Numbered from the stretch's first letter, positions 8,207-17,679 are shown. The stretch: 64,000 nt of DNA from Paenibacillus polymyxa (GCF_015710975.1 NZ_CP049783.1:5652001-5716000), one strand, 5' to 3'. Numbers and translations are program-made. Notes: generated by a model not told the origin, from the sequence alone.

Positions 8207-9274
8207 TCAACTATATTTAATTGTGCTAAAGGAACGATCACGATCATCATTTTCCCGGCTGATCCGTGGCGCGTGAACTTCCCGTATGAGTAGATCAGCG
8301 TGCAGCAGCTTTTTTTCCACAGGCGAGCTTGGATTCATGATGCGCCATAATAACTGGTCCACCGCTCGCATCCCCAACAGTTCCTTATCCACTCTCACCG
8401 TGGCATAGATCGGCATTTGATCATTCGTATCGTCAAACCCAGTCACCCCGCACCGCCTCGGAACGTCAATCCCCTTTCCTTTCAGCACTTCCACGACTTG
8501 CGAAGCAGTCACGTCATTAGCGCAAACAAAAACCTCTGGCAGCTCATCCTCGGGCAACTTGTCCATTTCCTCGGCAAGTGCCTGCGCTCCCCCATAAATA
8601 AGGGCTTTGTTCTGCCGTAATTCTACTCCGCTCATTTCCAGTGCGGACCGAAAAGCTTCCCAACGTTCATAGAAACTGTGAGCGTCGTCAATATGACCCA
8701 CAAACTGAAAGTGGGCATAACCCCTACACAGCAAATCCTTCATTAATTCATTCATGCATGTGCGATTATCCGTAAACACCGCATCACTTAAAAATGCAGA
8801 GTCCCAATGATCCACCATGACGACTGGAATACCCATTCGATAAATGTTCAGCAACAACGTAGTTGAAATTGTTCCTACTGTGATAATCCCTTTAATGGCC
8901 TCCGGGTTCAGCAAAGAAAACATATCATCAGTTGAAGGCTCCGTTAACGTGATCATATCCAATCCCTTGCGGTTCAGACGCTCGGAAATCCCTTCAAATA
9001 CAGGTCCCCAGTACCTGGACTCCCGATTCTGGTGTCGAATATTCGGAAATAACACCAGCACGGTACCCGACCATTCTCTGGCATCTGTGTCCCGAGGCTC
9101 TACCCCGGTCATTTTGGGATGACTGCGAAAATAACCCATCTGGGCAGCAAGCTTAACCAGCAGCGCCCTCGTCTCTTCACTTACACCGGGTTTGCCTGAC
9201 AGTGCACGTGAAACAGCGAACTTTGAAACACCCGCCGCATCCGCAATTTCCTGCAATGTTACTTTTCCACGCAT
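8207..9274 (-). CDS. LacI family transcriptional regulator
   Basis: 355 residues. The N-terminus MRGKVTLQEIADAAGVSKFAVSRALSG... contains the LacI helix-turn-helix (residues 4-24) and hinge. The rest is a periplasmic-binding-protein-like sensor ending with GVTGFDDTNDQMPIYATVRVD, the usual FDD/TTV region. It most likely senses a sugar and represses the downstream beta-mannosidase gene, the divergent binding-protein gene, or both. The ATG at 9274 has GAGGAG directly against it; a TTG four codons upstream is the alternative start. Confidence 0.88.
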   Translation of the reverse strand: MRGKVTLQEIADAAGVSKFAVSRALSGKPGVSEETRALLVKLAAQMGYFRSHPKMTGVEPRDTDAREWSGTVLVLFPNIRHQNRESRYWGPVFEGISERLNRKGLDMITLTEPSTDDMFSLLNPEAIKGIITVGTISTTLLLNIYRMGIPVVMVDHWDSAFLSDAVFTDNRTCMNELMKDLLCRGYAHFQFVGHIDDAHSFYERWEAFRSALEMSGVELRQNKALIYGGAQALAEEMDKLPEDELPEVFVCANDVTASQVVEVLKGKGIDVPRRCGVTGFDDTNDQMPIYATVRVDKELLGMRAVDQLLWRIMNPSSPVEKKLLHADLLIREVHAPRISRENDDRDRSFSTIKYS

Positions 9275-9467
9275 CTCCTCACCCAACCCTATTCGAAATC
9301 TTTTTCTACCTTAGTCTTCTAAATATACAGGTATGCCTATAAACTGGTACCATCGTAGCATACTTTGTTTTAGATCATCAAACGATGGATTTGCACAAAT
9401 CCACACCTTTCATTAAATATGTTTGCTTAATAAAAAACAAAACACATAACAAATAAACATAAATAAC

Positions 9468-9525
9468 TTGACGTAAGGTTCTTTATTTCCTACAATTTAC
9501 TAATGAAAGCACTTACATTATGTAA
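9468..9525 (+). promoter_or_regulatory. Promoter of the binding-lipoprotein gene with cre-like site and palindrome
   Basis: TTGACG (9468-9473), 17-bp spacer and TACAAT (9491-9496) form the promoter. At the expected start site TGAAAGCACTTACA (9504-9517) matches the CcpA cre consensus with one mismatch (CA for CG). Overlapping it is a perfect TTACAT-T-ATGTAA palindrome (9513-9525). This suggests carbon catabolite repression plus a second regulator; binding is inferred. Confidence 0.55.
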
Positions 9526-9552
9526 ATCATACTTATTAAGGGGGATTTGCAG

Positions 9553-11244
9553 ATGCTCACGAACAGGTCGGTACAACAATGCTCCATCCTGCTTCTGGCT
9601 TTGCTGCTGCTCGTTACAACGGGCTGCGCGAATAGCAAAGGCAGTACGGCAGAAAAGGAAGACCCCGATGACACCAGTCCCATTACATTAACGTTCTTTG
9701 GCGGTGACTCAAGCTCCAACTGGAATAACATGAAGGACGCTGTCGGGCAGGAAATTATCAAGAAAACGGGTGTTACACTAAATGCCGAACATGCTGTTAA
9801 CGGTCGAGGTGAGGAAAAGTTTGCCTTAATGGCTGCTAGCGGAGAGTACCCTGATCTCGTGTACCCCAAAGGAGACATTGGAAAGCTGGTCGATGCCGGA
9901 GCACTCATTGACTTAACCGACCTGATTGATAAATACGGTCCTAACATTAAGAAAGTGTATGGAGATTATTTTAATCGTATTAAATACAGTAGTGAAGATC
10001 CCGCCATTTACACCATCCCAACCAATTTGGGCGTAGATCACATCGCGTTTGATGCACAAGCAGGCTTCGAAATCCAGCATCAAGCCCTTAAGAAACTCGG
10101 ATACCCCAAAATTCGCACCGTTCAAGATTTTGAAAAAGCACTTAAAGACTATGTCGCCAAATACCCTACTACCAATGGCCAGCCTACCATCCCCTTATCA
10201 CTCGATGCCGAGGACTGGAAAATGCAGATTACTGTGACAAACCCGGCAGTTACAGCTACAGGTGGACCAGACGATGGAGAATATTATATTGATCCTAAAA
10301 CACACAAAGCCATTCTTCACTACAAACGCCCGGAGGAGCGAGAGTATTTTCGTTGGTTAAACCATATGTACAATGAAGGTCTGTTGGATAGGGATACTTT
10401 TGTACAAAAAAGTGATCAATACAAATCCAAAATCGCCGCAGGTCGTGTCATCGGACTGATTGATCAGGAATGGAACTACCAGGATGCCGAAAATGCGCTC
10501 AAGGCAGCAGGTAAGGATGAATACACCTATTCCCACTTTCCGGTTACTTTAAATGAGCAATACGAGGATCATTCCCTCCAGCCCATTGGTTTCGATACTG
10601 CGTCTGGGATTGGCATTACAACTTCATGCAAAAATCCGGTGCGAGCGATCAAGTTTCTGGACTTCCTGGCCTCCGATGAAGGGCAAATTTTACGTAATTG
10701 GGGAATCGAAGGCCAGCATTACAATGTAGAGAACGGCAAACGAGTCATTCCTGCAGCTGTGCAAGAACGCAAAAACAAAGATAACGCTTCTTTTAGCAGA
10801 GAATCAGGTATCGGTTTGTATTGGATATGGGGACCACATTACGGCGATAGCGTGAAGGACCCTACTGGCAACTATTACACAACCAATTATCCGGAGATGA
10901 TTACCGAAAATTATAGCCAAGCGGAAAAAGAATCCCTTCAGGCATATAAAGCTCGGACATGGAAAGACCTGTTCCCGAACGAAAAGGATTTTCCGGTAAA
11001 AGAGTGGGGTGCTGCCTACAACATGCCTGTTCCGACCAATACAAATTACAATGTTATTTATCAGAAGTCGCAGGACATTGTACGCAAACGGATTCCTGAG
11101 GCCGTACTCGCCAAGCCAGATCAATTCGATGCCGTCTATGACCGCATGCTCCAAGAGCTGGATCAGGCGGGTGTACCAAAGGCTGAAGAAATCTTCACTG
11201 GCCTGATTCAAAATCGTCTGAAGCTATGGTATGGGAAGAAGTAG
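9553..11244 (+). CDS. Extracellular solute-binding lipoprotein (LplA/type 2 family)
   Basis: 563 residues. A signal sequence ends in the lipobox VTTGC (Cys 25), so the protein is lipid-anchored outside. The rest resembles the large (about 500-560 aa) sugar-binding proteins common in Paenibacillus, which normally serve with LplB/YtcP permeases. Here no permease gene is adjacent, so it is an orphan binding protein sharing a multicomponent transporter or acting as a sensor (inference). The start ATG follows AAGGGGG; a TTG six bases upstream is less well placed. The context with beta-mannosidase and LacI suggests a manno-oligosaccharide ligand, but this is weak evidence. Confidence 0.85.
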   Translation: MLTNRSVQQCSILLLALLLLVTTGCANSKGSTAEKEDPDDTSPITLTFFGGDSSSNWNNMKDAVGQEIIKKTGVTLNAEHAVNGRGEEKFALMAASGEYPDLVYPKGDIGKLVDAGALIDLTDLIDKYGPNIKKVYGDYFNRIKYSSEDPAIYTIPTNLGVDHIAFDAQAGFEIQHQALKKLGYPKIRTVQDFEKALKDYVAKYPTTNGQPTIPLSLDAEDWKMQITVTNPAVTATGGPDDGEYYIDPKTHKAILHYKRPEEREYFRWLNHMYNEGLLDRDTFVQKSDQYKSKIAAGRVIGLIDQEWNYQDAENALKAAGKDEYTYSHFPVTLNEQYEDHSLQPIGFDTASGIGITTSCKNPVRAIKFLDFLASDEGQILRNWGIEGQHYNVENGKRVIPAAVQERKNKDNASFSRESGIGLYWIWGPHYGDSVKDPTGNYYTTNYPEMITENYSQAEKESLQAYKARTWKDLFPNEKDFPVKEWGAAYNMPVPTNTNYNVIYQKSQDIVRKRIPEAVLAKPDQFDAVYDRMLQELDQAGVPKAEEIFTGLIQNRLKLWYGKK

Positions 11245-11271
11245 AGATTGATTGCTACTAAAAGTATATAA

Positions 11272-11304
11272 GGGCTGACAGTCAAGACCTGTCAGCCCCT
11301 TTTT
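11272..11304 (+). terminator. Strong terminator after the binding-lipoprotein gene
   Basis: GGGCTGACAG (11272-11281) pairs exactly with CTGTCAGCCC (11289-11298) and is followed by CTTTTT. It may also serve the convergent MFS gene. Confidence 0.9.
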
Positions 11305-11307
11305 ACA

Positions 11308-12531
11308 CTAAACATTCTGTTTTGTTACTTTTTCTTTCCAGCTATTATTTTTCCTGGACACCCAGTGGACATAAAGCAACAAAAAGATTGGAATCAATGC
11401 AATCCCGCCACACAGCACCCAAGATATCTGAATAGGTGTTTGATCTGAAGCAAGATTGGTAAAATTACGGCTTACGACTCCTGTCACGATTAAACCTATA
11501 CACATACCTAGTTGGGAAATGGCAGAATCCAGAGATAGCAATGTTGAACGATACTCATTAGAGATTCTTTTGTTCAGAAAAATTTGTTTGGCAACCGGGT
11601 ACATCCCTCGCCCAATTTCATAGATTAAAAAGGTAAGCAGTACAGGATAAAACGTGTTGAAAGCACCGGCTAAAATGAGCCATATCCCACTCATCCCGCA
11701 AGCATACATGAGTATATGTACATCACTATAACGTGCGCCTAGCTTTCGAACCAAATAGCTTCCCAAAGTCATACATAGTGAATAACCCGCCTTGATCAAT
11801 CCCATAATCCAAATTCCTTGTTCAGAAAGACCGACCAGACGTGGCTGTTGAAATGTATTCCCCGCCGAATTCGAAAAGCTAATAAATAAACCAATAACAA
11901 ACACAATCCAGATCGACTTATTTTCAAAACCGATACGGACACTTTCCCCGATAATCGTTGTAATGCGAGTAGCAGATGTTTCTCGATGGGTAATATTCTT
12001 CTCTTTCATATAAAAGCAGCATAGAATAATACATAAGATAATAGAGACAATGCTGGCTGCCCAGGGAAGTGAATAGTTAAATGTTGCGAGGAAGGCCCCC
12101 AACAGACCACAAATAAATCCCGAAATGTACTGTATACTGTTTGAGGTTGTAAAAAGAACTTCCATGGGCTTATCACTGTTTTCCACAACCCAGGATTCCA
12201 ACGAGCCTGATTGCAAGCATACTGCCAGACCCCCAAAGACTTGTGCAAACACAAGCAGCCCGATATGATCTGTCCAAACGAACACCACACTGTAAACTAG
12301 AAAACAACAAAGCCCCAAGACAACAGAAATTTTTCTTCCATACTTGTCCGCAATAGCTCCTGTTGGTATTTCAAACAGAAAAATACTTACAAAGAATACA
12401 ACCAGCAAGAAGTTTGCACTTTGCAGAGAAAGTCCTTTAGCTAACAGAAATAAGATGAGCGTAGTTCCCGTGATTTCACTCATAAAAAATTGAAGAAAGC
12501 TGACGGAGTAAAATAGCTTATGTGGCCTCAC
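11308..12531 (-). CDS. MFS transporter (12-helix permease)
   Basis: 407 residues with about twelve hydrophobic helices and the MFS motif A variant GAIADKYGRKISV between helices 2 and 3. Likely a proton-coupled exporter; the substrate is unknown. The start is GTG at 12531 with AAGGAG 10 bases upstream; this binding site lies inside the last codons of the upstream acetyltransferase gene (2-bp gap), so the pair is translationally coupled. A drug- or antibiotic-export role with the acetyltransferase is possible but not shown. Confidence 0.85.
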   Translation of the reverse strand: MRPHKLFYSVSFLQFFMSEITGTTLILFLLAKGLSLQSANFLLVVFFVSIFLFEIPTGAIADKYGRKISVVLGLCCFLVYSVVFVWTDHIGLLVFAQVFGGLAVCLQSGSLESWVVENSDKPMEVLFTTSNSIQYISGFICGLLGAFLATFNYSLPWAASIVSIILCIILCCFYMKEKNITHRETSATRITTIIGESVRIGFENKSIWIVFVIGLFISFSNSAGNTFQQPRLVGLSEQGIWIMGLIKAGYSLCMTLGSYLVRKLGARYSDVHILMYACGMSGIWLILAGAFNTFYPVLLTFLIYEIGRGMYPVAKQIFLNKRISNEYRSTLLSLDSAISQLGMCIGLIVTGVVSRNFTNLASDQTPIQISWVLCGGIALIPIFLLLYVHWVSRKNNSWKEKVTKQNV

Positions 12532-12533
12532 TT

Positions 12534-13094
12534 TCAGGGCTCCTTCGCTTGCTCTACAGCCTCATATTCACTTCGCAACATCCCCATCTGAATGATGTCA
12601 TAGTACTGTCCTTCCCTGAATAGCTTTTCTCGTAGTCGGCCTTCCTCCTTAAAGCCACATGCCAGATAGCAACGATATGCACGTTCATTGAACGCATAGA
12701 CCTCCAGCTCCAGCCGATGCAGATTCAGTGAATGAAATGCAAATTTTTGTATCAATCGTATCGCTTCCCGCCCATATCCTTTGCCCAGATCACCGTCGCG
12801 CCCGATTACAATACCAAGGGTGGCGTGCCGATTTACCCAGTTGATTTTGAATAAATCGAGTTGTCCAATATAGTCCAGTGTATCTTTATGAGCAATGACA
12901 AAGCCCTTGATCTCAGAGTTGCCGTCAATCATCATCTGTACAAAAGATTCACTATTAGCCTGTGAATGCGGATAGATAAATACGTCGCTTAATCCATGTG
13001 TGATTGCCGGGTCATTAACCCATTGTCGGATATCAGGTATATCCTCCTGACGGTACTCTCTTAATACAATTCGTGCTCCAATGATATGTGGCAT
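12534..13094 (-). CDS. GNAT family N-acetyltransferase (RimJ/RimL-like)
   Basis: 186 residues. The acetyl-CoA loop is in GKGYGREAIRLI (about residues 110-121), followed by LHRLELEVYAFNERAYRCYL, the typical RimJ/RimL-type motif B. It transfers an acetyl group from acetyl-CoA to an amine; the acceptor may be a protein N-terminus, polyamine or antibiotic. GGGAGGAAGCTGACG precedes the ATG at 13094, which settles the start; 16 upstream codons are open but unsupported. It is cotranscribed with the MFS gene. Confidence 0.85.
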   Translation of the reverse strand: MPHIIGARIVLREYRQEDIPDIRQWVNDPAITHGLSDVFIYPHSQANSESFVQMMIDGNSEIKGFVIAHKDTLDYIGQLDLFKINWVNRHATLGIVIGRDGDLGKGYGREAIRLIQKFAFHSLNLHRLELEVYAFNERAYRCYLACGFKEEGRLREKLFREGQYYDIIQMGMLRSEYEAVEQAKEP

Positions 13095-13154
13095 CGTCAG
13101 CTTCCTCCCTATTATGTATTGGTACTGGTAATACTCTATCACCCTGTTCCCCTT

Positions 13155-13517
13155 TTACGCTCCCATTAATCTCACAAACTCCAGGAAACGTGTACCTTTA
13201 TAATGAACCTCCCCGCGATCCCCGATTACAATCATTCCGAAGTCCGTATCCTTCACCTCCAGCTCCTTACGCTCCCCCCTGTCAAATTCAAAGGTGATAT
13301 AGTAATCGGTCGAAGCTGAAAAATTGCCTGATCCCCCACGCACTCTCGTTCGCTTATCCACAACCTTGCAAGAACGTTGGACCTGTTCGGCTACTTGATT
13401 GGAAAGACCTGCACTTATCGATTTGACAATTCCCATAATAATTACAAAAGCAATGAGTCCAAACACGACAAAAAAGATAATACTAAACGGTTGAAATGCC
13501 ATAAAACCACTTCCCAT
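13155..13517 (-). CDS. DUF2500 domain membrane protein
   Basis: About 120 residues. One N-terminal membrane helix (FSIIFFVVFGLIAFVIIMG) is followed by a DUF2500 domain with VVDKRTRVRGG and DYYITFEFDRGERKELEV. The domain family is of unknown function and faces either side of the membrane. I place the start at the ATG at 13517 because AAAGGA lies eight bases upstream; ATGs at 13526 and 13556 are alternatives. It sits 60 bp upstream of the acetyltransferase/MFS pair on the same strand, so it could be the first gene of that transcript. Confidence 0.7.
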   Translation of the reverse strand: MGSGFMAFQPFSIIFFVVFGLIAFVIIMGIVKSISAGLSNQVAEQVQRSCKVVDKRTRVRGGSGNFSASTDYYITFEFDRGERKELEVKDTDFGMIVIGDRGEVHYKGTRFLEFVRLMGA

Positions 13518-13705
13518 TTGCTTCATCCTTTCTACAGTAAAATGTAAATTTTCCATTCAATTGCCCATTGACAAATCGTACATCCTCAGCTTAAAAAACT
13601 CCAATACTTTTTTAACATACTTACGAAAAAAAAGTTCTTTCGCTCTTTTCCGCACCCTGCTTGGACTTACACCCGATCTGGGTCCTCTGAGCCTCTCTAG
13701 ACCGA

Positions 13706-13733
13706 TTGACAAAACTATATATAGATATAAAAT
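13706..13733 (+). promoter_or_regulatory. nrd operon promoter
   Basis: TTGACA (13706-13711), 16-bp spacer, TAAAAT (13728-13733). The spacer is filled by the first NrdR box, so bound NrdR would exclude polymerase. Confidence 0.65.
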
Positions 13734-13759
13734 AGAGAATGTACTCTAAATATAGTGTA
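13712..13759 (+). promoter_or_regulatory. Paired NrdR boxes
   Basis: Cores CTATATATAG (13715-13724) and CTAAATATAG (13746-13755) match the NrdR consensus. They are 31 bp apart, three helical turns, the spacing established for NrdR tetramer binding. A weaker third core, GTAAATATAG, lies at 13810-13819. Confidence 0.8.
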
Positions 13760-13924
13760 AAAAACGTATTTATGCCCGATATCTTGAAGATAAAGGTATG
13801 AAAATACATGTAAATATAGAGTCAAAAATCTTAAATGGCGCAGCCAGCAAGGGATTACAGCTATGATGGTCTCTTGGCAATGCCGTTTTCTTTTTTTCGT
13901 TAATTGTTAAGGAGGTTGCACACC

Positions 13925-14284
13925 ATGCTGATTGCTTATGATTCCAAGACCGGCAATGTAAAAAGATTTATAAACAAGCTCAAGCTTCCGGCGGTTCAGA
14001 TTGAGGAGCAAATGACTATAGAAGAACCTTACGTACTCATTACATATACAACCGGGTTTGGGCAGATACCTGAGAGGGTATCTTCATTTTTGAAAAAAAA
14101 TGCACAAAACCTTGTTGGTGTAGCTGCAAGCGGCAACCGTAACTGGGGTGAGAAATTTGCCAAAAGTGCGGATTTGATTGCCGACCATTATAATGTCCCC
14201 GTGATTAGCAAATTTGAATTATCTGGAACGTTCGGAGATGTGGAGCGTTTTAAACAGGAGGTGAGCCGAGTTGCGGCATATTGA
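13925..14284 (+). CDS. nrdI: Class Ib ribonucleotide reductase flavodoxin NrdI
   Basis: 119 residues beginning MLIAYDSKTGNVKRF, the FMN phosphate-binding loop of NrdI. YTTGFGQIPERV and AASGNRNWGEKFAKSAD are further family marks. NrdI supplies the oxidant that builds the dimanganese-tyrosyl radical in NrdF. AAGGAGGTTGCACACC directly precedes the ATG at 13925; seven upstream codons are in frame but unsupported. Its end overlaps the start of nrdE by 14 bp, so translation is coupled. There is no nrdH in this cluster. Confidence 0.95.
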   Translation: MLIAYDSKTGNVKRFINKLKLPAVQIEEQMTIEEPYVLITYTTGFGQIPERVSSFLKKNAQNLVGVAASGNRNWGEKFAKSADLIADHYNVPVISKFELSGTFGDVERFKQEVSRVAAY

Positions 14285-16355
14285 ATTGAACAACATGTTG
14301 ATGAAACGCGATACAGACGGCTTTTTCCAATTGGAAAAGGACCAAGAGGCTGTAGCAGAATTTATGAAGGAAGTTCAAGAACGGAGTTTGAAGTTTGCTG
14401 ACACAGCTGCTCAAGTGCTGTATATGATTGAGAATGATTATTACGAAAATTTCTATAACAGCTATACAGCTGATGAAATTAATGATATTTTCCATATCAC
14501 TCATAGCTATAATTTTAAATTCCCTTCCTATATGGCAGCATCCAAGTTTTATACTGATTATGCAATGAAGAGTAACGACCGTAAAGTCTATCTGGAACAC
14601 TACCCTGACCGGGTGGCTGCTGTCGCCCTGCATTTGGGACGCGGTAACGCCGATACGGCGCGCCTGTTGTCCCGCTCGATGATGGAGCAACGTCTTCAGC
14701 CAGCTACACCAACCTTCCTGAACGCTGGCAAAAGCCGCCGTGGGGAATTGGTGTCCTGCTTCTTGCTCGAAATGGATGACTCTCTGAACTCAATCAACTA
14801 TGTATTGAACACTTGCATGCAATTGTCCAAAATTGGCGGCGGTGTTGCAGTTAACCTGTCGAAACTGCGGTCACGCGGCGAGGCGATTAAAGGTGTTGAA
14901 GGCGCAGCAAAAGGCATTATGCCTGTGCTGAAGCTGATGGAAGATGGTTTCTCCTACGCAGATCAAATGGGTCAACGTAAAGGCTCTGGCGCTGCCTATT
15001 ACAACATTTTCGGATGGGACGTACTGGAGTTCCTGGATAGTAAAAAAATCAATGCTGATGAAAGAGTACGTCTCAAGACACTTTCGATCGGATTGCTGGT
15101 GCCAAACCGCTTTTACAAGCTGGCACAGGATAATGAACCGCTGCATGTATTTGCACCTTATAGTGTGTTCAAGGCTTATGGAACACATTTGGACGACATG
15201 GATCTTGATGAAATGTACGATACGCTGCTCGCTGACGATCGAGTGAAGAAAAAAATAGCGATGAGCGCACGTGATATGCTGACGAAAATTGCCATGATTC
15301 AGTTGGAGTCTGGCTATCCATATATTATGAACAAAAGTAACGCAAATCAGGCGCATGCTCTTAAAAACGTGGGCCAAGTCAAGATGTCGAACCTATGTAC
15401 GGAAATCTTCCAGTTGCAGGAGACTTCCGAGATTACAGATTATGGACAACAGGATATCATTCGCCGGGATGTAAGCTGTAACCTGGCTTCCCTGAACATT
15501 GTAAATGTGATGGAACACGGCAAAATCCGTGAGTCCGTTCATGAGGGTATGATTGCTCTTACCTCGGTCAGCGATATGACCCAAGTAGCTAATGCCCCAG
15601 GTGTTGCAAAAGCGAACCGTGAAATGCATTCCGTTGGTCTGGGTGTAATGAATCTGCACGGCTACCTTGCCAAGAATAAAATTGCATATGAAAGCAATGA
15701 AGCGAAGGATTTTGTCCGTACCTTCTTCATGACGATGAACTATCATTCTATTGAAAAGAGTATGGAAATCGCAAAAGCAGCCGGACAAAGCTTCTATGGA
15801 TTTGAGGAGTCCGATTATGCGACAGGTCTATATTTTGACCGATATCTGAACACGGATTATCGTCCAACAACGGCACGTGTGCAAGAATTGTTCAAGGACA
15901 TTTATATTCCAACTCAAGCGGATTGGGACAAACTAAAAGCAGACGTCAAGAAGAACGGTCTGTATCACGCTTATCGTATGGCGATTGCTCCTACTGCCAG
16001 CATTTCGTACATTCAAAATGCAACGTCCAGCGTTATGCCAATTGTTGAGCAAATCGAGACTCGTACCTATGCGAATTCGACGACTTACTATCCGATGCCG
16101 TATTTGCAAAAGGATAATGTATTCTTTTACAAATCCGCTTATCAAATGGACCAATTCAAAGTGCTTGATCTGATTGCCGAAATCCAGCCTCACGTGGACC
16201 AAGGAATTTCGACTGTACTTCACGTGAACAGTGACGTGACTACGCGTCAGTTAGCACGTTGCTATCTGTATGCCGCACATAAAGGACTTAAATCGTTATA
16301 CTACACACGTACCAAAAAACTGTCTGTGGAAGAGTGCCTCACTTGCTCCATCTAA
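14271..16355 (+). CDS. nrdE: Class Ib ribonucleoside-diphosphate reductase alpha subunit NrdE
   Basis: 694 residues, close to the usual ~700. Redox Cys residues are in RRGELVSCFLLEMDDS and RDVSCNLASLNIVN, and the C-terminal swinging pair is CLTC at the extreme end. NrdE reduces ribonucleoside diphosphates to deoxy forms using the radical on NrdF. The TTG at 14271 is the start: AGGAGG lies eight bases upstream, inside nrdI, whereas the next ATG (14295) has no binding site. No intein or intron interrupts the gene. Confidence 0.95.
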   Translation: MRHIELNNMLMKRDTDGFFQLEKDQEAVAEFMKEVQERSLKFADTAAQVLYMIENDYYENFYNSYTADEINDIFHITHSYNFKFPSYMAASKFYTDYAMKSNDRKVYLEHYPDRVAAVALHLGRGNADTARLLSRSMMEQRLQPATPTFLNAGKSRRGELVSCFLLEMDDSLNSINYVLNTCMQLSKIGGGVAVNLSKLRSRGEAIKGVEGAAKGIMPVLKLMEDGFSYADQMGQRKGSGAAYYNIFGWDVLEFLDSKKINADERVRLKTLSIGLLVPNRFYKLAQDNEPLHVFAPYSVFKAYGTHLDDMDLDEMYDTLLADDRVKKKIAMSARDMLTKIAMIQLESGYPYIMNKSNANQAHALKNVGQVKMSNLCTEIFQLQETSEITDYGQQDIIRRDVSCNLASLNIVNVMEHGKIRESVHEGMIALTSVSDMTQVANAPGVAKANREMHSVGLGVMNLHGYLAKNKIAYESNEAKDFVRTFFMTMNYHSIEKSMEIAKAAGQSFYGFEESDYATGLYFDRYLNTDYRPTTARVQELFKDIYIPTQADWDKLKADVKKNGLYHAYRMAIAPTASISYIQNATSSVMPIVEQIETRTYANSTTYYPMPYLQKDNVFFYKSAYQMDQFKVLDLIAEIQPHVDQGISTVLHVNSDVTTRQLARCYLYAAHKGLKSLYYTRTKKLSVEECLTCSI

Positions 16356-16407
16356 TGCATATATGGTAACAAGCTATAAAATTAAATTAGATTTTGAATA
16401 GATATGA

Positions 16408-16501
16408 ATGCTTGGCATTAGAAGCTGTATCCAGCGCGTGGTTCAGACCTTTACAGGATTGGACAAAGCCCTCACGGATACAGCTTCCGTATGTCAAGCA
16501 T
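16408..16501 (+). other. Long structured stem-loop between nrdE and nrdF
   Basis: ATGCTTG (16408-16414) pairs with CAAGCAT (16495-16501), and GAAGCTGTATCC (16421-16432) pairs with GGATACAGCTTC (16476-16487). The 43-nt loop has a further GTG/CAC pair. There is no T-run, so it is not a simple terminator. It lies in the ~200-bp spacer inside the operon; possible roles are mRNA processing, stabilisation or attenuation. Confidence 0.6.
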
Positions 16502-16572
16502 ACGATGACTCTCCGATAACATCTCACGTGTGTTTCTAGGGAATCTCGCAAGCTGAAGGGAGAATGCTAACA

Positions 16573-17538
16573 ATGACAGGTATACAAGCCGTAAACTGGA
16601 ACCGCTCGGACGATGATTTCACACTGATGTTCTGGAATCAGAATATTATGCAATTTTGGACGGATGATGAAATTCCGCTGTCTGACGATAAAATGTCCTG
16701 GGTAACCCTCAGTGATATCGAAAAAGAAGCCTACATGAAGGTGCTGGGCGGCTTGACTCTGCTAGACACCATTCAAGGCGGTGTGGGGATGCCGCAAATT
16801 ATGGAGCATGTAGACGGACTGCAACGCAAAGCGGTATTAAGCTTTATGGCGATGATGGAGCAAATTCATGCCAAGTCGTACAGCAGCATCTTTACCACCC
16901 TGGCTTCCACGGAAGAAATTGACGGTGTATTCCGCTGGGTGGAAGAAAATCCGCATCTTCAGACCAAAGCAGAAACCATTCGTCAGTATTATATGAACAT
17001 CCATACACCGAAAGACCTGTATCTCGCGATGGCTGCGTCGGTACTGTTAGAAAGCTATTTGTTTTATAGCGGCTTCTTCTACCCTCTCTATCTGGCAGGT
17101 CAAGGCAAGCTGACATGCAGCGGGGAAATTATCGACCTGATCCTGCGTGACGAAAGTATTCACGGTGTCTATGTAGGTGTACTGGCACAGGAGATTTATG
17201 CAGAACTGGACGAGGAAGAACAACGTGACCTCTACCAGACGCTGGTAGGCTTGCTGCGCTACTTGCACAATAACGAAGAACAATATACCGAGCAAATTTA
17301 TGCCCCTATTGGACTTGTAGACGATGTTAAAGTCTTCTTGCGCTACAACGCCAACAAGGCCATGATGAACCTGGGCTTTGACCCACTTTTTGAAGAAGAA
17401 GAAGTCAATCCCATTGTATTCAACGGCATCAGCACCCACACCAAGCAGCACGATTTCTTTTCTAAAAAGGGAAACGGCTATGTACGGGCAATGAATGTAG
17501 AGCCGCTGACAGATGATGATTTTAACTTTGGCGTTTAA
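16573..17538 (+). CDS. nrdF: Class Ib ribonucleoside-diphosphate reductase beta subunit NrdF
   Basis: 322 residues of ferritin-like fold. Metal ligands are visible in [14 protein letters not shown], which also holds the radical-forming Tyr, and in [13 protein letters not shown]. NrdF carries the Mn or Fe tyrosyl radical activated by NrdI and partnered with NrdE. AAGGGAGA ends nine bases before the ATG at 16573; an ATG at 16564 is too close to it. A perfect terminator follows the stop, ending the nrdIEF operon. Confidence 0.95.
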   Translation: MTGIQAVNWNRSDDDFTLMFWNQNIMQFWTDDEIPLSDDKMSWVTLSDIEKEAYMKVLGGLTLLDTIQGGVGMPQIMEHVDGLQRKAVLSFMAMMEQIHAKSYSSIFTTLASTEEIDGVFRWVEENPHLQTKAETIRQYYMNIHTPKDLYLAMAASVLLESYLFYSGFFYPLYLAGQGKLTCSGEIIDLILRDESIHGVYVGVLAQEIYAELDEEEQRDLYQTLVGLLRYLHNNEEQYTEQIYAPIGLVDDVKVFLRYNANKAMMNLGFDPLFEEEEVNPIVFNGISTHTKQHDFFSKKGNGYVRAMNVEPLTDDDFNFGV

Positions 17539-17579
17539 GTACACATACGTAAAATTAATTTAGCAAGGCGTTACTGTAA

Positions 17580-17627
17580 AATAATAGGGTTTCAGAACTT
17601 GTTCCTAAGTTCTGAAACCCTATTATT
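17580..17627 (+). terminator. Terminator of the nrdIEF operon
   Basis: A perfect 21-bp stem (17580-17600 with 17607-17627) with a six-base loop is followed by TTCTTAAA. The A- and T-rich ends make it usable from both strands, also ending the convergent MFS gene. Confidence 0.92.
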
Positions 17628-17679
17628 TTCTTAAAACTACCTGCTATGCAGGTGATTACGGAAAGCTTCGAGCGGTAGT

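Noticed and set aside
14250..14690. 146-residue open frame antisense to nrdE
   Set aside because: Covered by nrdE, whose family match is complete; no start signal.
16356..16563. Group I intron or intein remnant at nrdE/nrdF
   Set aside because: NrdE and NrdF are full length with their catalytic residues; the spacer has a simple stem-loop but no intron core or endonuclease frame.
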